Shown here: in pieces, positions 30,441 to 42,207 of the stretch
Layout of the letters: each line of letters starts with the position of its first letter
How positions within the stretch are numbered: the first letter of the stretch is position 1
From: Dermatophagoides farinae
Lineage: Eukaryota; Arthropoda; Arachnida; Sarcoptiformes; Pyroglyphidae
Assembly: GCF_024713945.1 (NCBI RefSeq)
Contig: NC_134683.1
Span: 1,974,501-2,038,500, forward strand
DNA length: 64,000 bases
Direction of reading: 5' to 3'
Notes under the pieces: generated by a model
Told to the model about the DNA's origin: nothing
Databases searched by the model: none
The model's input: only the letters and a program-made list of their open reading frames with translations
Program-made: the position numbers and the translations under genes

Positions 30441-31202
30441 ATGCACACCGATTTTAATCAAATCAAAATACTCAATAATAATGTATCATCATCAGAAAAT
30501 GAATCATTGGAACATTCATCGATTACACAACAGCAACAACAACAACAGCCAGAACAAGAAGAAGAAGAAATTGTTATGAAAAAATCCACATTAATCACTG
30601 ATGGCCAATATTATGATCTAGTAAATTATCACAACGATTATTATTGATAAATGATTTATATTTATTTATTTATTATTATATCAAAAAAAAGGATTCCATA
30701 TCAAACGATCTATTCGATAATATATTCGAACATTTATGTTTGGGCGTTTATTTTGATTTTTATAAATCACATAAATTAAATTCCATACGACTTAGAGAAT
30801 ATTCCAATCCAAATGATGATATGTGAGTAGTATACTGATGATGATGATTTTTCACTTTCATTACAATTTATTCATTCTTTAATTATTCTGATTCCAATTT
30901 CAAAGTGATTCAAAAGTTTATGGTAAGTACTGTACATCTATATGATTCAATTAAATTCCATTTTTATGATGATTCTTGTTAATTTCTCCATAGAAAACAC
31001 AAAATTGGACATATTTGGTCATTCAGTGAATGGTATTAAAAAACTTGAATGTGCTTGTCCAAATTGCTCACGAACATGTGCCGCATTTCGTTTGGCACCA
31101 CATCTGGAAAAATGTCTCGGCATGGGACGTAATAGTAGTAGATTAGCATCAAAAAGAATTGCATTGGTCATAAAAAATTCCAATGGAACGAATAGTGAAT
31201 GA
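30441..31202 (+). CDS. Sgf11: SAGA deubiquitinase-module subunit Sgf11/ATXN7L3
   Basis: Four exons, 30441-30620, 30692-30822, 30906-30922 (17 nt) and 30994-31202, give 178 aa. The N-terminal helix ([18 protein letters not shown]) matches the segment that packs in the deubiquitinase module. KLDIFGH precedes the zinc finger [21 protein letters not shown], followed by [15 protein letters not shown], the family signature. Sgf11 links the ubiquitin protease (Nonstop/USP22) to the complex and contacts the nucleosome H2A/H2B acidic patch for H2B deubiquitination in the nucleus. An acidic and Gln-rich N terminus (residues about 31-46) is local. The micro-exon is needed to keep the frame ([15 protein letters not shown]). 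The first acceptor, in an A run, is the least certain junction. Confidence 0.92.
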
Positions 31203-33630
31203 CAACAACAACTACACATTTTAGAGCTGGTTTTTTGTGTGTTTAGGTGTTGTAAATATGTCTAGACTCAAATTTTTTTTCTGATAATTCTGGTCGGTTA
31301 ATAATTATTTTTCATGGGAAATTTTTTCTTTGTAAAATTTTTTTTTATTTGTTACACACACACACACACCAATATAAACACAAATTGAAAATTTTTGCAT
31401 ATCTTATTTGCTACATTCGTTCACCAATACTACTACTACCACTACTTATAAATACATTATAATTGCATGAAAATTTTATGAAAACCAAAATTATTATATT
31501 ATTATTATTACCATTACTAGCTATGATTTATAAATATTTTTCAAATGATTGATTTGGAAACAAAACAAAATAAAACAGAAAAAATGATCATCAATTTTTC
31601 AATAATAAAACTTGTAATATTGAAAATTTACGACTAGAGATGTCGCCAGTTGTTTTATTTTATCCCTTTTTTTCGTTTTGGTTCGAAAAGTATTTTTAAA
31701 GAAAAAAAACAACCTCAAGACAATATATAAATCTGTATAAACTGTTGTTCAAAGAACAAAAAAAAGCCAAGAAACGCCCATCATGAAGTTCTTTGTGTCA
31801 ATTAGAAGAAAAGAAATTTAATTGCACTTTTTAAATGTAATAAATTGAATTTTATCTCTTACATATATAAAATTATTATTATTATAATATCCACAAACTA
31901 TCTACGGTTGGATTACAATGACAATGATGATGATGATGATGATGATGATTATGATGACGGTGGTGGATATCATCATCAATTTGGTACTTGAGATTTTCTT
32001 TTTTTTCCTTCTCATTTCAATTTAGATGAATTATTATTAGTAGATTTATATCTTAAAAACAATTAACCAGCCAATGAAATCATTGTTATCATTCTTACAA
32101 AAAAAGAGAGGATTTTTTTTTCACTGGTTGATAAATGATTATTTGTTTCGGTTTGGAAATTCAGAGATTTTTAATTTAAATTTTTTTTGTTTTGTTTTTT
32201 GTTTCTCTCATTTACATACTGATCGTTCAGGTTGATTTATTGATTATTGGCCAAACACAACTACAACAACAACAACAACAACAACGATAGCTAAATCCCA
32301 TTATTACAATTCTATGGAAAACGCAACACTTGTGATTTCATATATCGATTGGATCATTTTCAATTATGATTGACATGCTGCTGCTGCTGCTGTTGATGTT
32401 GATCTTGCTTTTTGTTTCCCGGTTATAATAGATCAAAATGACAATAAGCATGGATAAAATAATAATAATTTAACTCTAAATCGATGATGCTATTTATCCA
32501 ATAATAAAAAAATCTCAATCAACAAAAAAAAATTGTGACAGATGTCAAAAAGATAAAAATGTCAGAATGTAAAAATCTGATGGAAATTTATTTTTATTTT
32601 TTTTCATACAATTTAATTTGATTGAATTTGAATATTTACAACAACAACACCAACAAAAAAAAATTCTGATTTCGTATCCAGTGTATTCTGATTTTGTTCA
32701 TTATCATCACCATCATCGTAGAATCATTTTTTTATATGCAGATTTTTTTATTATTATTCATCTAAATGATAATTGTCTGGACTCTTTTGCTGATACAAAA
32801 TATCCACCGTCATCATCATCATCATCATTATTAAACATATCGTTGTTGGCGATCCAATTGAAAAATCATTCAACATGACATTGATCCGTTTTTATGTTTG
32901 CCGCTGCTAGTGGTAGTAGCGTACAAAATAACTACATATGTATGTATGTACCATATACATATATTTATGGCCAATAAATCCAATCATCATAAAATTAAAA
33001 AAAATGATCCAAAAATATGAAAAGAAAAGAAAAGAAAAGAAAATCTTCTAAAATACTGTCCTCCAAAACAAAAACCAGCTCATTATTATTATTATTATTT
33101 GATATATTGATGCTAGTTTTTTTTTGTCTACTTTTTTTTCCTTTTTTCACTCTATAGACATATATACACATTCCAGTAAAAAATGTCATTGACAACAGGT
33201 TGCTAATATACACGTTTTTCTTTACCATTTTATAATGATATATACACCATAAACCATTGATCATCATCATCATCATCATCATTATTACACACCGCTACCG
33301 TTAAATCATAATCTTTTGGAAACATCATTTTAATTGATGATCTAAAAAAAGTTTTTTTTCAATTTTGAAATAAGACATTTCATTGTCTGTGTGTGTGTAT
33401 GTGTGTGTGTGTATTGTAGTGTCTATCTGTAGCCCAAATCATTATCAATCGAATCGAATCAGAAAGAAAAAAAGAAAAAAAATTTTTTTTGACGATTTTC
33501 AAATACCAATAAATTCGATTACGTGATATATTTGTTTTTTTGTATGTTTTGAAGATAATTTATCTTACCACTGATCAACATTATCATCATAATCATCATC
33601 ATCACAAGAAAAAAAAATTTAGATAACAAA
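31203..33630. other. Intergenic, low-complexity
   Basis: No gene is supported. It contains ATG/GAT runs (31925-31950), ACA runs (32263-32284), a GCT run (32380-32393), an AAAAG run (33018-33040) and a GT run (33389-33414). Short open frames here are simple-sequence translations. Confidence 0.6.
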
Positions 33631-34878
33631 ATGGCTGAAAATGTTCAAATGAACGGTGATATTGTTGTCGTCGATGTTAATGCTAATAATAGTAGTGGTT
33701 GTAATGAACCCGAAACAGCAAAAGCATTTGCAAAACAATATATTGAAGAAAAATTTGTTCAACAAATTGCCGAAAAGATGAGCACATTCGATCAGGAAAC
33801 AATGGATATGAACATTCATCAATCTCCAGTAACTACTACTGTTGTGGTTGAAACAACAACAACAACAACGCCCACCGTCAATGGTAATGCTACAGCAATT
33901 CAAGATGCTGATAATGATGATCATCCATTGAATAATAATGTTCCAACTGTTACTGTGACTTTAGCTGAAGAAACGAAAAACCAATCAGAATCGGATGTTG
34001 AAAATGAACAAGCACAGTTTGTGGATGCAAGTGATTCGATTATAGAAACACCAGCTACTGATGTTACAATGGAAGAAACAGTCACAGAAGAACCAGTAAC
34101 AGGTGTCACGTTGGAGGAAACAGTCCAAGATGTACCAGCAAATGATGTTACGATTGAAGAAAAACTTCCGGAAGCAGTTGTTGCTGATGTGATTGTAGAG
34201 GAAACAATTAAAGAGTCGCCAGCAACCAACGTTACAACCGAGGAAATCGTACAACAATATCCCGTAACAGATGTTACAATGAAAGAATCGGTTCCAGAAG
34301 CTCCAGCTACAACAAATGTTACTGTTGAGGAAACAATTCCAGAATCACCAGCAACAAATCACCATGAGACTATGGAGGAATCGTCACCCGTAACATCAAT
34401 TACAACTTCGGAATGTGAAAAAGAATCATCATTGGAATCATCACCTGTAACTAATGTTGTAATGGAAATGACAAACGGCCACGAACATCCAATGCACGAC
34501 GAATATTCGGAAACATCGAAAATAAATGGTAACGCCCATCATTATGATGTTGTCGATGGTGCTAATCATTCCATTTTAGGAGCTGTTATGAAAGATGAAA
34601 CACCGAATGATTCATCATCCAACGTTATGGAACCTGGCCAAACAACTATGCATCGTGAACATGATGATGATGATGATGGTGACGAAATCGATAAGAATAT
34701 TCGAAAAATGGTGATCAACGAAAATTGGTGGAAAGAAAAACGAACAGCACTTGAAAAAGAGAAACAAGAATCAGAAACACCGGTAGATAAATTTCGTACA
34801 ATCAAACAGAATATTCGTCGCGGTAATACACGATCATTGAAAGAACGTTTTGAAAATTTGAGCAAATTAACTGAATAA
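33631..34878 (+). CDS. Acidic protein with 14-residue repeats, unknown function
   Basis: A single exon of 415 aa. Residues 1-130 are Thr/Val/Asn-rich. Residues about 138-250 hold about eight imperfect 14-residue repeats of the type PATDVTMEETVPE (EPVTGVTLEETVQD, VPANDVTIEEKLPE, SPATNVTTEEIVQQ, YPVTDVTMKESVPE). A conserved-looking C-terminal block then reads DEIDKNIRKMVINENWWKEK and GNTRSLKERFENLSKL. That last block, basic and helical, is the part most likely to be under strong selection. There is no signal peptide or membrane segment, so a cytoplasmic or nuclear location is likely. I do not recognise the family. Confidence 0.75.
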   Translation: MAENVQMNGDIVVVDVNANNSSGCNEPETAKAFAKQYIEEKFVQQIAEKMSTFDQETMDMNIHQSPVTTTVVVETTTTTTPTVNGNATAIQDADNDDHPLNNNVPTVTVTLAEETKNQSESDVENEQAQFVDASDSIIETPATDVTMEETVTEEPVTGVTLEETVQDVPANDVTIEEKLPEAVVADVIVEETIKESPATNVTTEEIVQQYPVTDVTMKESVPEAPATTNVTVEETIPESPATNHHETMEESSPVTSITTSECEKESSLESSPVTNVVMEMTNGHEHPMHDEYSETSKINGNAHHYDVVDGANHSILGAVMKDETPNDSSSNVMEPGQTTMHREHDDDDDGDEIDKNIRKMVINENWWKEKRTALEKEKQESETPVDKFRTIKQNIRRGNTRSLKERFENLSKLTE

Positions 34879-35356
34879 CTTTCATTATTATAAAACAAAA
34901 CAAAAAAAACATTCCTTTAATTGAACAGCAATATTATTAGTTATATTTATATTCATGAATCAAATTCAATTTATATACTATGATTTTTGTGATCAAAATG
35001 TAATAATCTCGTTTGTTTGTCTATTTTTTACTGTTTTATGATTGAAATGTATTGAAGAAAAAAAAATTACTGAGAAAGAAAAATTCTGATGCAAAAAAAA
35101 AAAACAGCAGCTAACCATAACCATATAACCATAATTTGGATGATAAATAAATATATTTTCCGTTTTTTTTATGTCATTTTTTTTCACTGTGTACCGTTTT
35201 CACTATCATCCAATTTATTCTAAAATTCAATCGATAAAATAAAAATTTTTTTTAATTCATTATCCCGTTGCATTTGAAAATAATTCATATGATAATAATA
35301 ATCAATAAAATTAAGTAATTGCAATTTGAATCATGATTGAATTTTTGTCATTAGAT
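34879..35356. other. Convergent intergenic gap
   Basis: AT-rich sequence between the 3' ends of two convergent genes. It probably holds both polyadenylation sites. Nothing else is seen. Confidence 0.6.
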
Positions 35357-38300
35357 CTAAAAATCTGTTCCATGAGCCGAACTAGCATATACGGTTGATT
35401 GTGTATGTTGTTGTTGTTGTTGTTGTTGAGGTTCTTGATTACGATAATGATTCATTAATAATTGTTGTTGTTGTTGTTGTTGATTTTGATTATAATTTCC
35501 AATCATTGGCATTGCCGATTCAGGCCTAGGTATCGTTGTTTGTTGATATTCATATTGCTCAAATTGTTGTGATGTTGATGGTGTTCGAAATGATTGTTGT
35601 GATGCTGGCCGATAAGAATCTGAACGTGGTGGTGGCGGTGGTGGTGGTTGACGACGTTGTTGTTGATGATGATGATGATTTGTACGTTGATCATTTTCCT
35701 GTTCCTGTACAAATTGATTCGGTACATCTTCACCGGTAATTAGCTGCAGAATTCGAAACGATCGTGATGGGATATTTGCACCTGTATATTTTAATGGAGC
35801 CGATTCATGTGGACGTTCAGATGGTGGAAGTTTTCGTAATTCCGACATTGATAATCGATGGCCAGAATTATTCATTTGTGCCATTTGTTTCCATGGATTT
35901 ATCGGTGGTGTTCCGACTGGTGATTCTGGCCCAATTTTATTGCCACTAATACCATTACCATTCGATAATGGTGGCAATGAAGATTGACGTGATTTAAATG
36001 TTGTAAATGTTTGTTGTTGTTGTTGATGATGTAGTGGTGGTGGTGGTAATTGTGAAAACATTCCAGCCTGTGAAAGATATTCACGATTTGCCTCTGTAAA
36101 TCAGATTTTTATGAATTTTAAATGACTTTCAGATTAAAATTCTTTTTTTAATTAACTCACCTGGATCAACATAGGTTTTAGCATGTTCCGATTCAAACAG
36201 TGGGTTGTTGTTGTTGCTGCTGCTGCCTTGAATTTAGTCCGAAAAACATTTTCGATTGTGTCGGTGAATCCATCTGTTTCGGTGGTAATTGTGAAAACAT
36301 TCCAGCTTGTTGAAGATATTCACGACCAGATTCTATTGTTAGATAAATTTTTAGATATAAATTTGTGAAAAAAATAGAATTTTAAAATACCTGGATTTTC
36401 ATATGATCGAGGCTGTGGAAATTCTTGACCCAATTTAATCTTTCTCGGCAACGATGCAGAATATCCATTGTCCATTCGAATCGGTATTGTTCGTTCGTTT
36501 GATGGCGATTGAAATGATTGTAGTGGCGACTGATTTGTGAACGTCGTTTCATTCATAGTTGATCTGCTGAATGGTCGTGGTTTCGAATTGCTGCAATTGT
36601 AACCTAAAATTTGAAATTTTTTTAACACTATTTCTATGGCTTTTCTTATCTAATATTATGAATTTCCCTAAAATGATTTCCCATTTTTGAAAATTACCAT
36701 TAGCGTTATTATTCTGTTGTGTTCGTTTCCAAATATCAACGGATGGTGAAATACATCGATAACTATTGATAAAATCCTTCTGTTGACCATTATTATTATT
36801 ATTATTATTATCATTATATGAAAATGGATTCGGCGGACAACTTGTGCGGCCATCCATCAAATTTTGCGGTTTTGGTGGGATCGGTGGTGGTGCTATTCCT
36901 CTATAATTCATTGGCCTGGAACAATAATTTGGAGCTTCCATCGATGGTGGTAGATTCGGTGATGTTGATCCCATTTTAGCACCCATTTCTTCAAATTTAT
37001 CAATTTCATCTATTATAAATGAGAAAAATGGCATTTTAGATCCATAGAATTTAGTGACAGAAATGCTTTACCTTGTAAACCGGAATCCAGAACGTGTTTA
37101 AGAACATCTGTATTGAAAGTTGTAGGCGTTTGTTGTTGCTGAAAATTTGCCACTTGAACTTGTGTAGACGGTTCAAATCGTAATTGATTTTGAAATGTTT
37201 CATTCAATTCATCCATTTGGTTGCCACCATATACAGAATTTAAATGTGGATGATTGTTGCTGTTCACATCATTCATATCTGCTATACCACGAGCTGTTCG
37301 AACGGCTTCAGCTGCATTCAAACAAAGTTGATTCATATCAGGTTCGAATTTCTTTTGCTCAGCTGTTTGAAAATTTGGCTGTTGTGATTGTCTATTATCA
37401 CCATCAGTATCATCATCAATAGGATTATTTGTTACTATTGTTGCACGTGATTCAACATCCTGTTTTCGTGCTGCCAATTTACTAATCAATTCATTATCAT
37501 CACAGGATAGCATTGGAATCGGTGACGGTGCAAAACGAACTTCTTTTTTATTGTTGTTATTTAAATTGTTCTGGCAACCTAAACCAGATGGACTAGATGG
37601 ACGAAGTTTTTGTGCTGCATCAGCCGGAATCGGTGGCAATACAAATGGACTTGCTGTATATTGATGAGCATTAGGTGATTTTGGTTGATTCTGTAAAGAA
37701 TCTGTTTTCGTTATTGGTTGATCTTCATTCTCTTCCTCTTCCCCGGCATGTAAATTGGCTAATAAACGTTTTTTCATACGTGGTGAACGAATTTCACTTA
37801 GATCGAGTACTCCTTTTTCACTGTTTTTGGTGATTAAGTAAATCAATAATCAAAAAAAAAGACGATAATTAATGAATTACCTTGACACACCACTTGGTGT
37901 ATATGTGAATGGTTTTTTATCCTTATTCATTGCATTCAATAATTTATCCGGTAAATGTGCGTATTGTTGTTTTTCAATCTCCTCTTTACTCGGTGGATGT
38001 TCACGTCTTATGGATGTTGGTGGTTGTGATGGATAAAGATCACGCCAATCAGGCATTGGTAATGCACCGGAAGTTCCAGGCATTGGTGGTGGTGGTGGTG
38101 GTGGCGGCGGCGGTGCAACTGCAATTGGTGATTGTGGTATTGTTGTTGCCATTTTTGTATTGAAAATTGCCAATGGTATTGATTGTACACTTGACCAATC
38201 GCTATCGGTTTCAAAATCGGCACTAAATCGATTTTGTCGTCGTCGTCGTTGTTGTTGTTGTTGCTGCTGCTGTTGTTGTTGATGCTGTAATCGATTACAA

Positions 38301-38862
38301 CAATAATTATCTTCACCAACAATCGGATAGTATTCAAATTCTGAATGCGCAATCGATGATGTTGATCGTTGATCACTGTCGTAACCGTAATTATATCGTT
38401 GATGTTCTACGAAAAAATTCTGTGGTTTATCTTGTTTCTGTAATGATGGATTATAATCTTCTTGTTGTTGTTGTATAGATTTTTCTATGATGGTCTGTGT
38501 AGCCGTATCAACCAGTTGTATTGGTCGGTAATTTATGTTTCGTAGTCGAATCTCTGTTTGTGAATTACTACATCTACGATTATTAATAAAGTTTTTATTG
38601 ATACTACAATTATTTAGTTTAACATTATTATCACCACCATCACCATCATAATCATCATCAGTAAAGGTTTTACCATTTTGAATGGTACCGATGATGATCG
38701 TTTTAGGTTGATGTTGTTGTTGTTGTTGTTGTTGTTTATGAACAGAATTCGGTAAAGAATCACCGTCATCATTATGCCTGGATAAAGATGATGACGGTGA
38801 AGGCAAAGCACAAAATTTTTGTGCCAACCATGCTATACAGGCAAGAATTAAGGCAAATATGC
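35357..38862 (-). CDS. Long low-complexity protein with SRSFRxLQ motif (Zasp/synaptopodin-like?), 5' end missing
   Basis: Exons 38862-37881, 37820-37072, 37009-36698, 36603-36391 and 36093-35357 join in frame (phases 2, 1, 1, 1) to give about 996 residues, incomplete at the start. The first exon must be entered by an acceptor at 38863/38864 in phase 1; I did not find the upstream exon. It opens with a hydrophobic segment (IFALILACIAWLAQKFC), then polyQ, a Pro run (PPPPPPPPPP), and KPFTYTPSGVSSEKGVLDL and SEIRSPRMKKRLLANLHAG. The last exon has PLKYTGANIPSRSFRILQ. Similar SRSFR.LQ tracts occur in PDZ-LIM/Zasp-type muscle proteins and YTP...SPRM tracts in synaptopodin-type proteins, from memory. 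This is weak, and the function is unassigned. Confidence 0.7.
36161..36332 (-). pseudogene. Duplicated exon that breaks the frame if included
   Basis: With good splice signals on both sides, this 172-base segment encodes ESGREYLQQAGMFSQLPP, a copy of the start of the last exon (EANREYLSQAGMFSQLPP). It ends with FESEHAKTYVDP, parallel to SYENP at the end of the previous exon. Its length is not a multiple of three, and the two halves are in different frames across a CAG/CAA run. Skipping it keeps the gene open, so it is a decayed exon or a poison-type alternative exon. Confidence 0.65.
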
Positions 38863-41800
38863 CTAGTTCAATGTTGAACGCAATTTTTGTTGATGATAAA
38901 TTTATATATTATATTAAAAGTACAAACAAACAAAAAAATATTTTTTGTTTGAAAAAATATAAATGGGAATGAGAGTGAGAGAGAAAGAGAAAAAAAAGAA
39001 AAATAAAAATTCGTGTGTCTGTGTGTGTGTGTGTATGCTACAATTTAAGAATTCGTGCAAGAATTCAAAATGAAATGAAAATATAAAAAAAACCAGATAC
39101 AATAAATGGTTCGTAGAATCGTTGAACAAGAAGAACCTTGAAGTCAATCGTCGGTTATCGTTTTGAAATTTATACAAACAATAATCAAATATAATTGTTG
39201 AATGTTTATCTTATGGGAAAAAATGGCAACGACCAACAACATCGACAACAAACAACGATCATCATCATCAACGTAGTTTGAGATTTTATTCAAATTTCAA
39301 ATTCCATATGAACAAACACATTCACACATATGTTGACTAGCAAAATCTAAAGCAAAATTTTTTTTTTTGCTGATGATTATAGAGTTTCATTCCGGTATAC
39401 ATATTCTATTCATCTACAGTGTATTTGTTGTATATACCGCTGCCGATTTCTCTTTTTGTTTTTTTTCCAACGACGAAATTAACAAACCTCCCATTCTTGT
39501 GGGATTAAGAATTTAATGATGATTAAAGCCGATTCTTGTATTTATCCCTCCGAAAGAATATGCATATATTTACATATATTCAAGGAAGATTAAGCTGAAC
39601 ATTGAATTTCTGTTGGCAAATGTAATTCGTTATTGTCGTCGTCGATGTGTTAACGATGATAAAATTAGAAATTCATCATCACCATCGAGGAATCGAGGTT
39701 TTTTTGGCAATAAAATTTGTCTCTGTCTTTGTCAATAATGTACAGTGGGAAAGAAAAGACCAATAATGGAATGAAATTTCATCGTAGTCAGCATTTCCAC
39801 AAAGAATTATGCAATACAATAATTACATTTTCTAAAATCAGTATCTTTTTTTCATACATATGTCTGTACGACATCGATTAATTTCCGGTAAACGCTTTTT
39901 TTCGAAGAAATCAATCGGTTTTTTTCTTTTCGTTGGATGTCATCCATTGTATTGTATTGTAAAATGAATGTATGAAATTCATTAAACAAGAGGCATTGAT
40001 TTGATTTCGGATTCTATAATTAGATCGACTATATAAATGAAAAAAAATTTTTTTTTCTGGTGACATGACCGAATTTTGTTCATTATATTTAGTTGAATTC
40101 ATTCTGTTCATAATCGAATGGTATTATGGTGAATGGGCAATAAAACTTAATGATGATGGTGATAGAATAATTTCATTTTTTTTTCTTGCATAACGACAAG
40201 AAATGAATGAATTTTTTTTAGTAAATAAACAAAAAAAAACTTACATCAATATTATATGACGAAACTGCTGCCACAGAGTGTTGACAATTGTTAAAAAAAA
40301 ATTGACAACTAAAAAATCTGATTAATTTTTAACAACAAATCGAATTACTCAAGATCATCAAAATCGATTTGAAATTTTCTTCAAAACATTTAAACTCTAT
40401 TAAAAAAACATGAAATGAAATGAATTGCCATCATCATCAATGCGATTCCATGTGTGTGTAAATCGATTTCAACAAAACAAAATGTTCCAAAATGGCAACA
40501 TAATAATATTTAGAGAGGAGGAGGGAAAGAAACGTAAAAATTAAAGGTAAATATAAATTTGTTTTTGTATATATGCATCAATCATGATGGAAATGATGAA
40601 ATTTTTTTTCTATTTTTTTTTTTTTTGAAGGCAGAATAAACAGAAAAAAAATCCTATATATTGGCTCTTGAACATGTCATTAATCATTTTTTTTCTGCTA
40701 AATGTAATTTTGAAAATCGAAAAAGAGTGAATGAAGAAGATCAATGAAATACGTCATACTGAAATTAACCACCACCATCATCATCATCATCATCATCATT
40801 ATCATTATTTTGCCAGTTTTGGAACAAATCTAAAACATAAGTGACATGACATGACATTTGGCCTTGTTCTATTTGAGAAAAAAAAATTTTTTATAGAAAA
40901 AAAGGTCAAGGTTGTTTCCGATGATGGTAGGTGTAAGGGTGTGTGTGTGTGTTGATTTGATTGATTTAATTACATTTTTTTTTCTGCATTTAACCTTTCG
41001 GTATATTTTACTGTTATATGTTGATATATATTATCATATGACGAATTCATCGTCATCATTCATGTTGATTGTTTTAATACGCCCGTGAATATATCCGTGA
41101 ATGAATATTTGATAATAGCAATTTTTCTGTTCTTTTTTCGAATTTGAATTTGAATTCACAGTTTTTTTGTTTGTTTTTCAATGCCACGATACATGAACAA
41201 ACAAGAGAGGAAAAAAAATAATTTTTACAAACGCCTACGAAATAGCATACATTTGTCAAAAAAAAAATGTGTATAATTAGTAAACCGGCAATAGACTAAA
41301 ACAAAAAAAAAGTTAGACAAGTGAAAAAAAAGTTATGTAAACTACGCATTAGGGAATCGTTTTTTATGTGGTTTTTGTTTTCAATTTGAATGAACCTGAA
41401 TAAAAAAAAAATGGAAACATGAAGAATTCAAATTTATAGAATCAGAAAATTTTGACAATCAATGAATGGATGAAGAATGTGACCATGGTTTGATGTCGAT
41501 CCGGAATTTGTTTAACCTAATTGTGGAATGAATTGAAACGATGGCCTGAATTTATCATCAACTCAACTCAACTCTTTGATGACACATAAATATTATATAT
41601 TGGTGACTTGATCAATTCATGGCTTGACAATTGGTTTCGATTTTCTAGATTTTTTTTTCTCTGTCCGTATAGCCAAAAACATACAAATGAATGACATTGT
41701 TTGAACTAAATTTAGTAACTATTTCTTACAATTGAATGCACCATGAAATATCAAACAAAATTCAAAAGTATGCAACACAAACAAAATTCTTGGCATCAAT

Positions 41801-42207
41801 TCTTTATTCTTTCAATTTATTACTACATGATGGCAGTTGATACGAAATGGATGAAAGTAAAATTTAAATAGAAATCGATGATCTGTATGAAAAATGAAAT
41901 TAAAAAGTGAAACAAAAAAAAAGTATTAAAAAACTAATCGAAATTGCTGGATTCAGTCCAATAAATCAATCGTATGGAAATGAATTGAATTTTTAAAATT
42001 TGATGAAATTTCAAGGTCTTTTTGATATGGGCGATGGCCGCTTATTATATTCATGTATTGATTTTGTATAAACAATCAAATCGGCGTCGAATCCGTGATG
42101 ATGATGAACCCTTTTCTAACCGATTTTGATTCTTTTCATCACATTCTCGGAGAAAACATTTCATTCATTCGATTCGATTCGATTCGTATCGAATCGATTG
42201 AACGAAA
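38863..42207. other. Divergent intergenic region
   Basis: This 3.3-kb AT-rich region lies between two divergently transcribed genes. It presumably contains the missing 5' exon(s) of the minus-strand gene. A strong donor-like GTAAGT on the minus strand lies at 40237-40242 but has no ATG-led exon before it. Simple repeats: GT near 39014-39033, ATC near 40776-40798. No coding segment is identified. Confidence 0.5.

Noticed and set aside
35536-36368. Plus-strand open frames over the minus-strand exons at 35.4-36.4 kb
   Set aside because: They are hydrophobic readings (poly-Val/Val-Asp) of Gln/His/Asn-rich coding repeats on the other strand. They have no splice logic and no domain.
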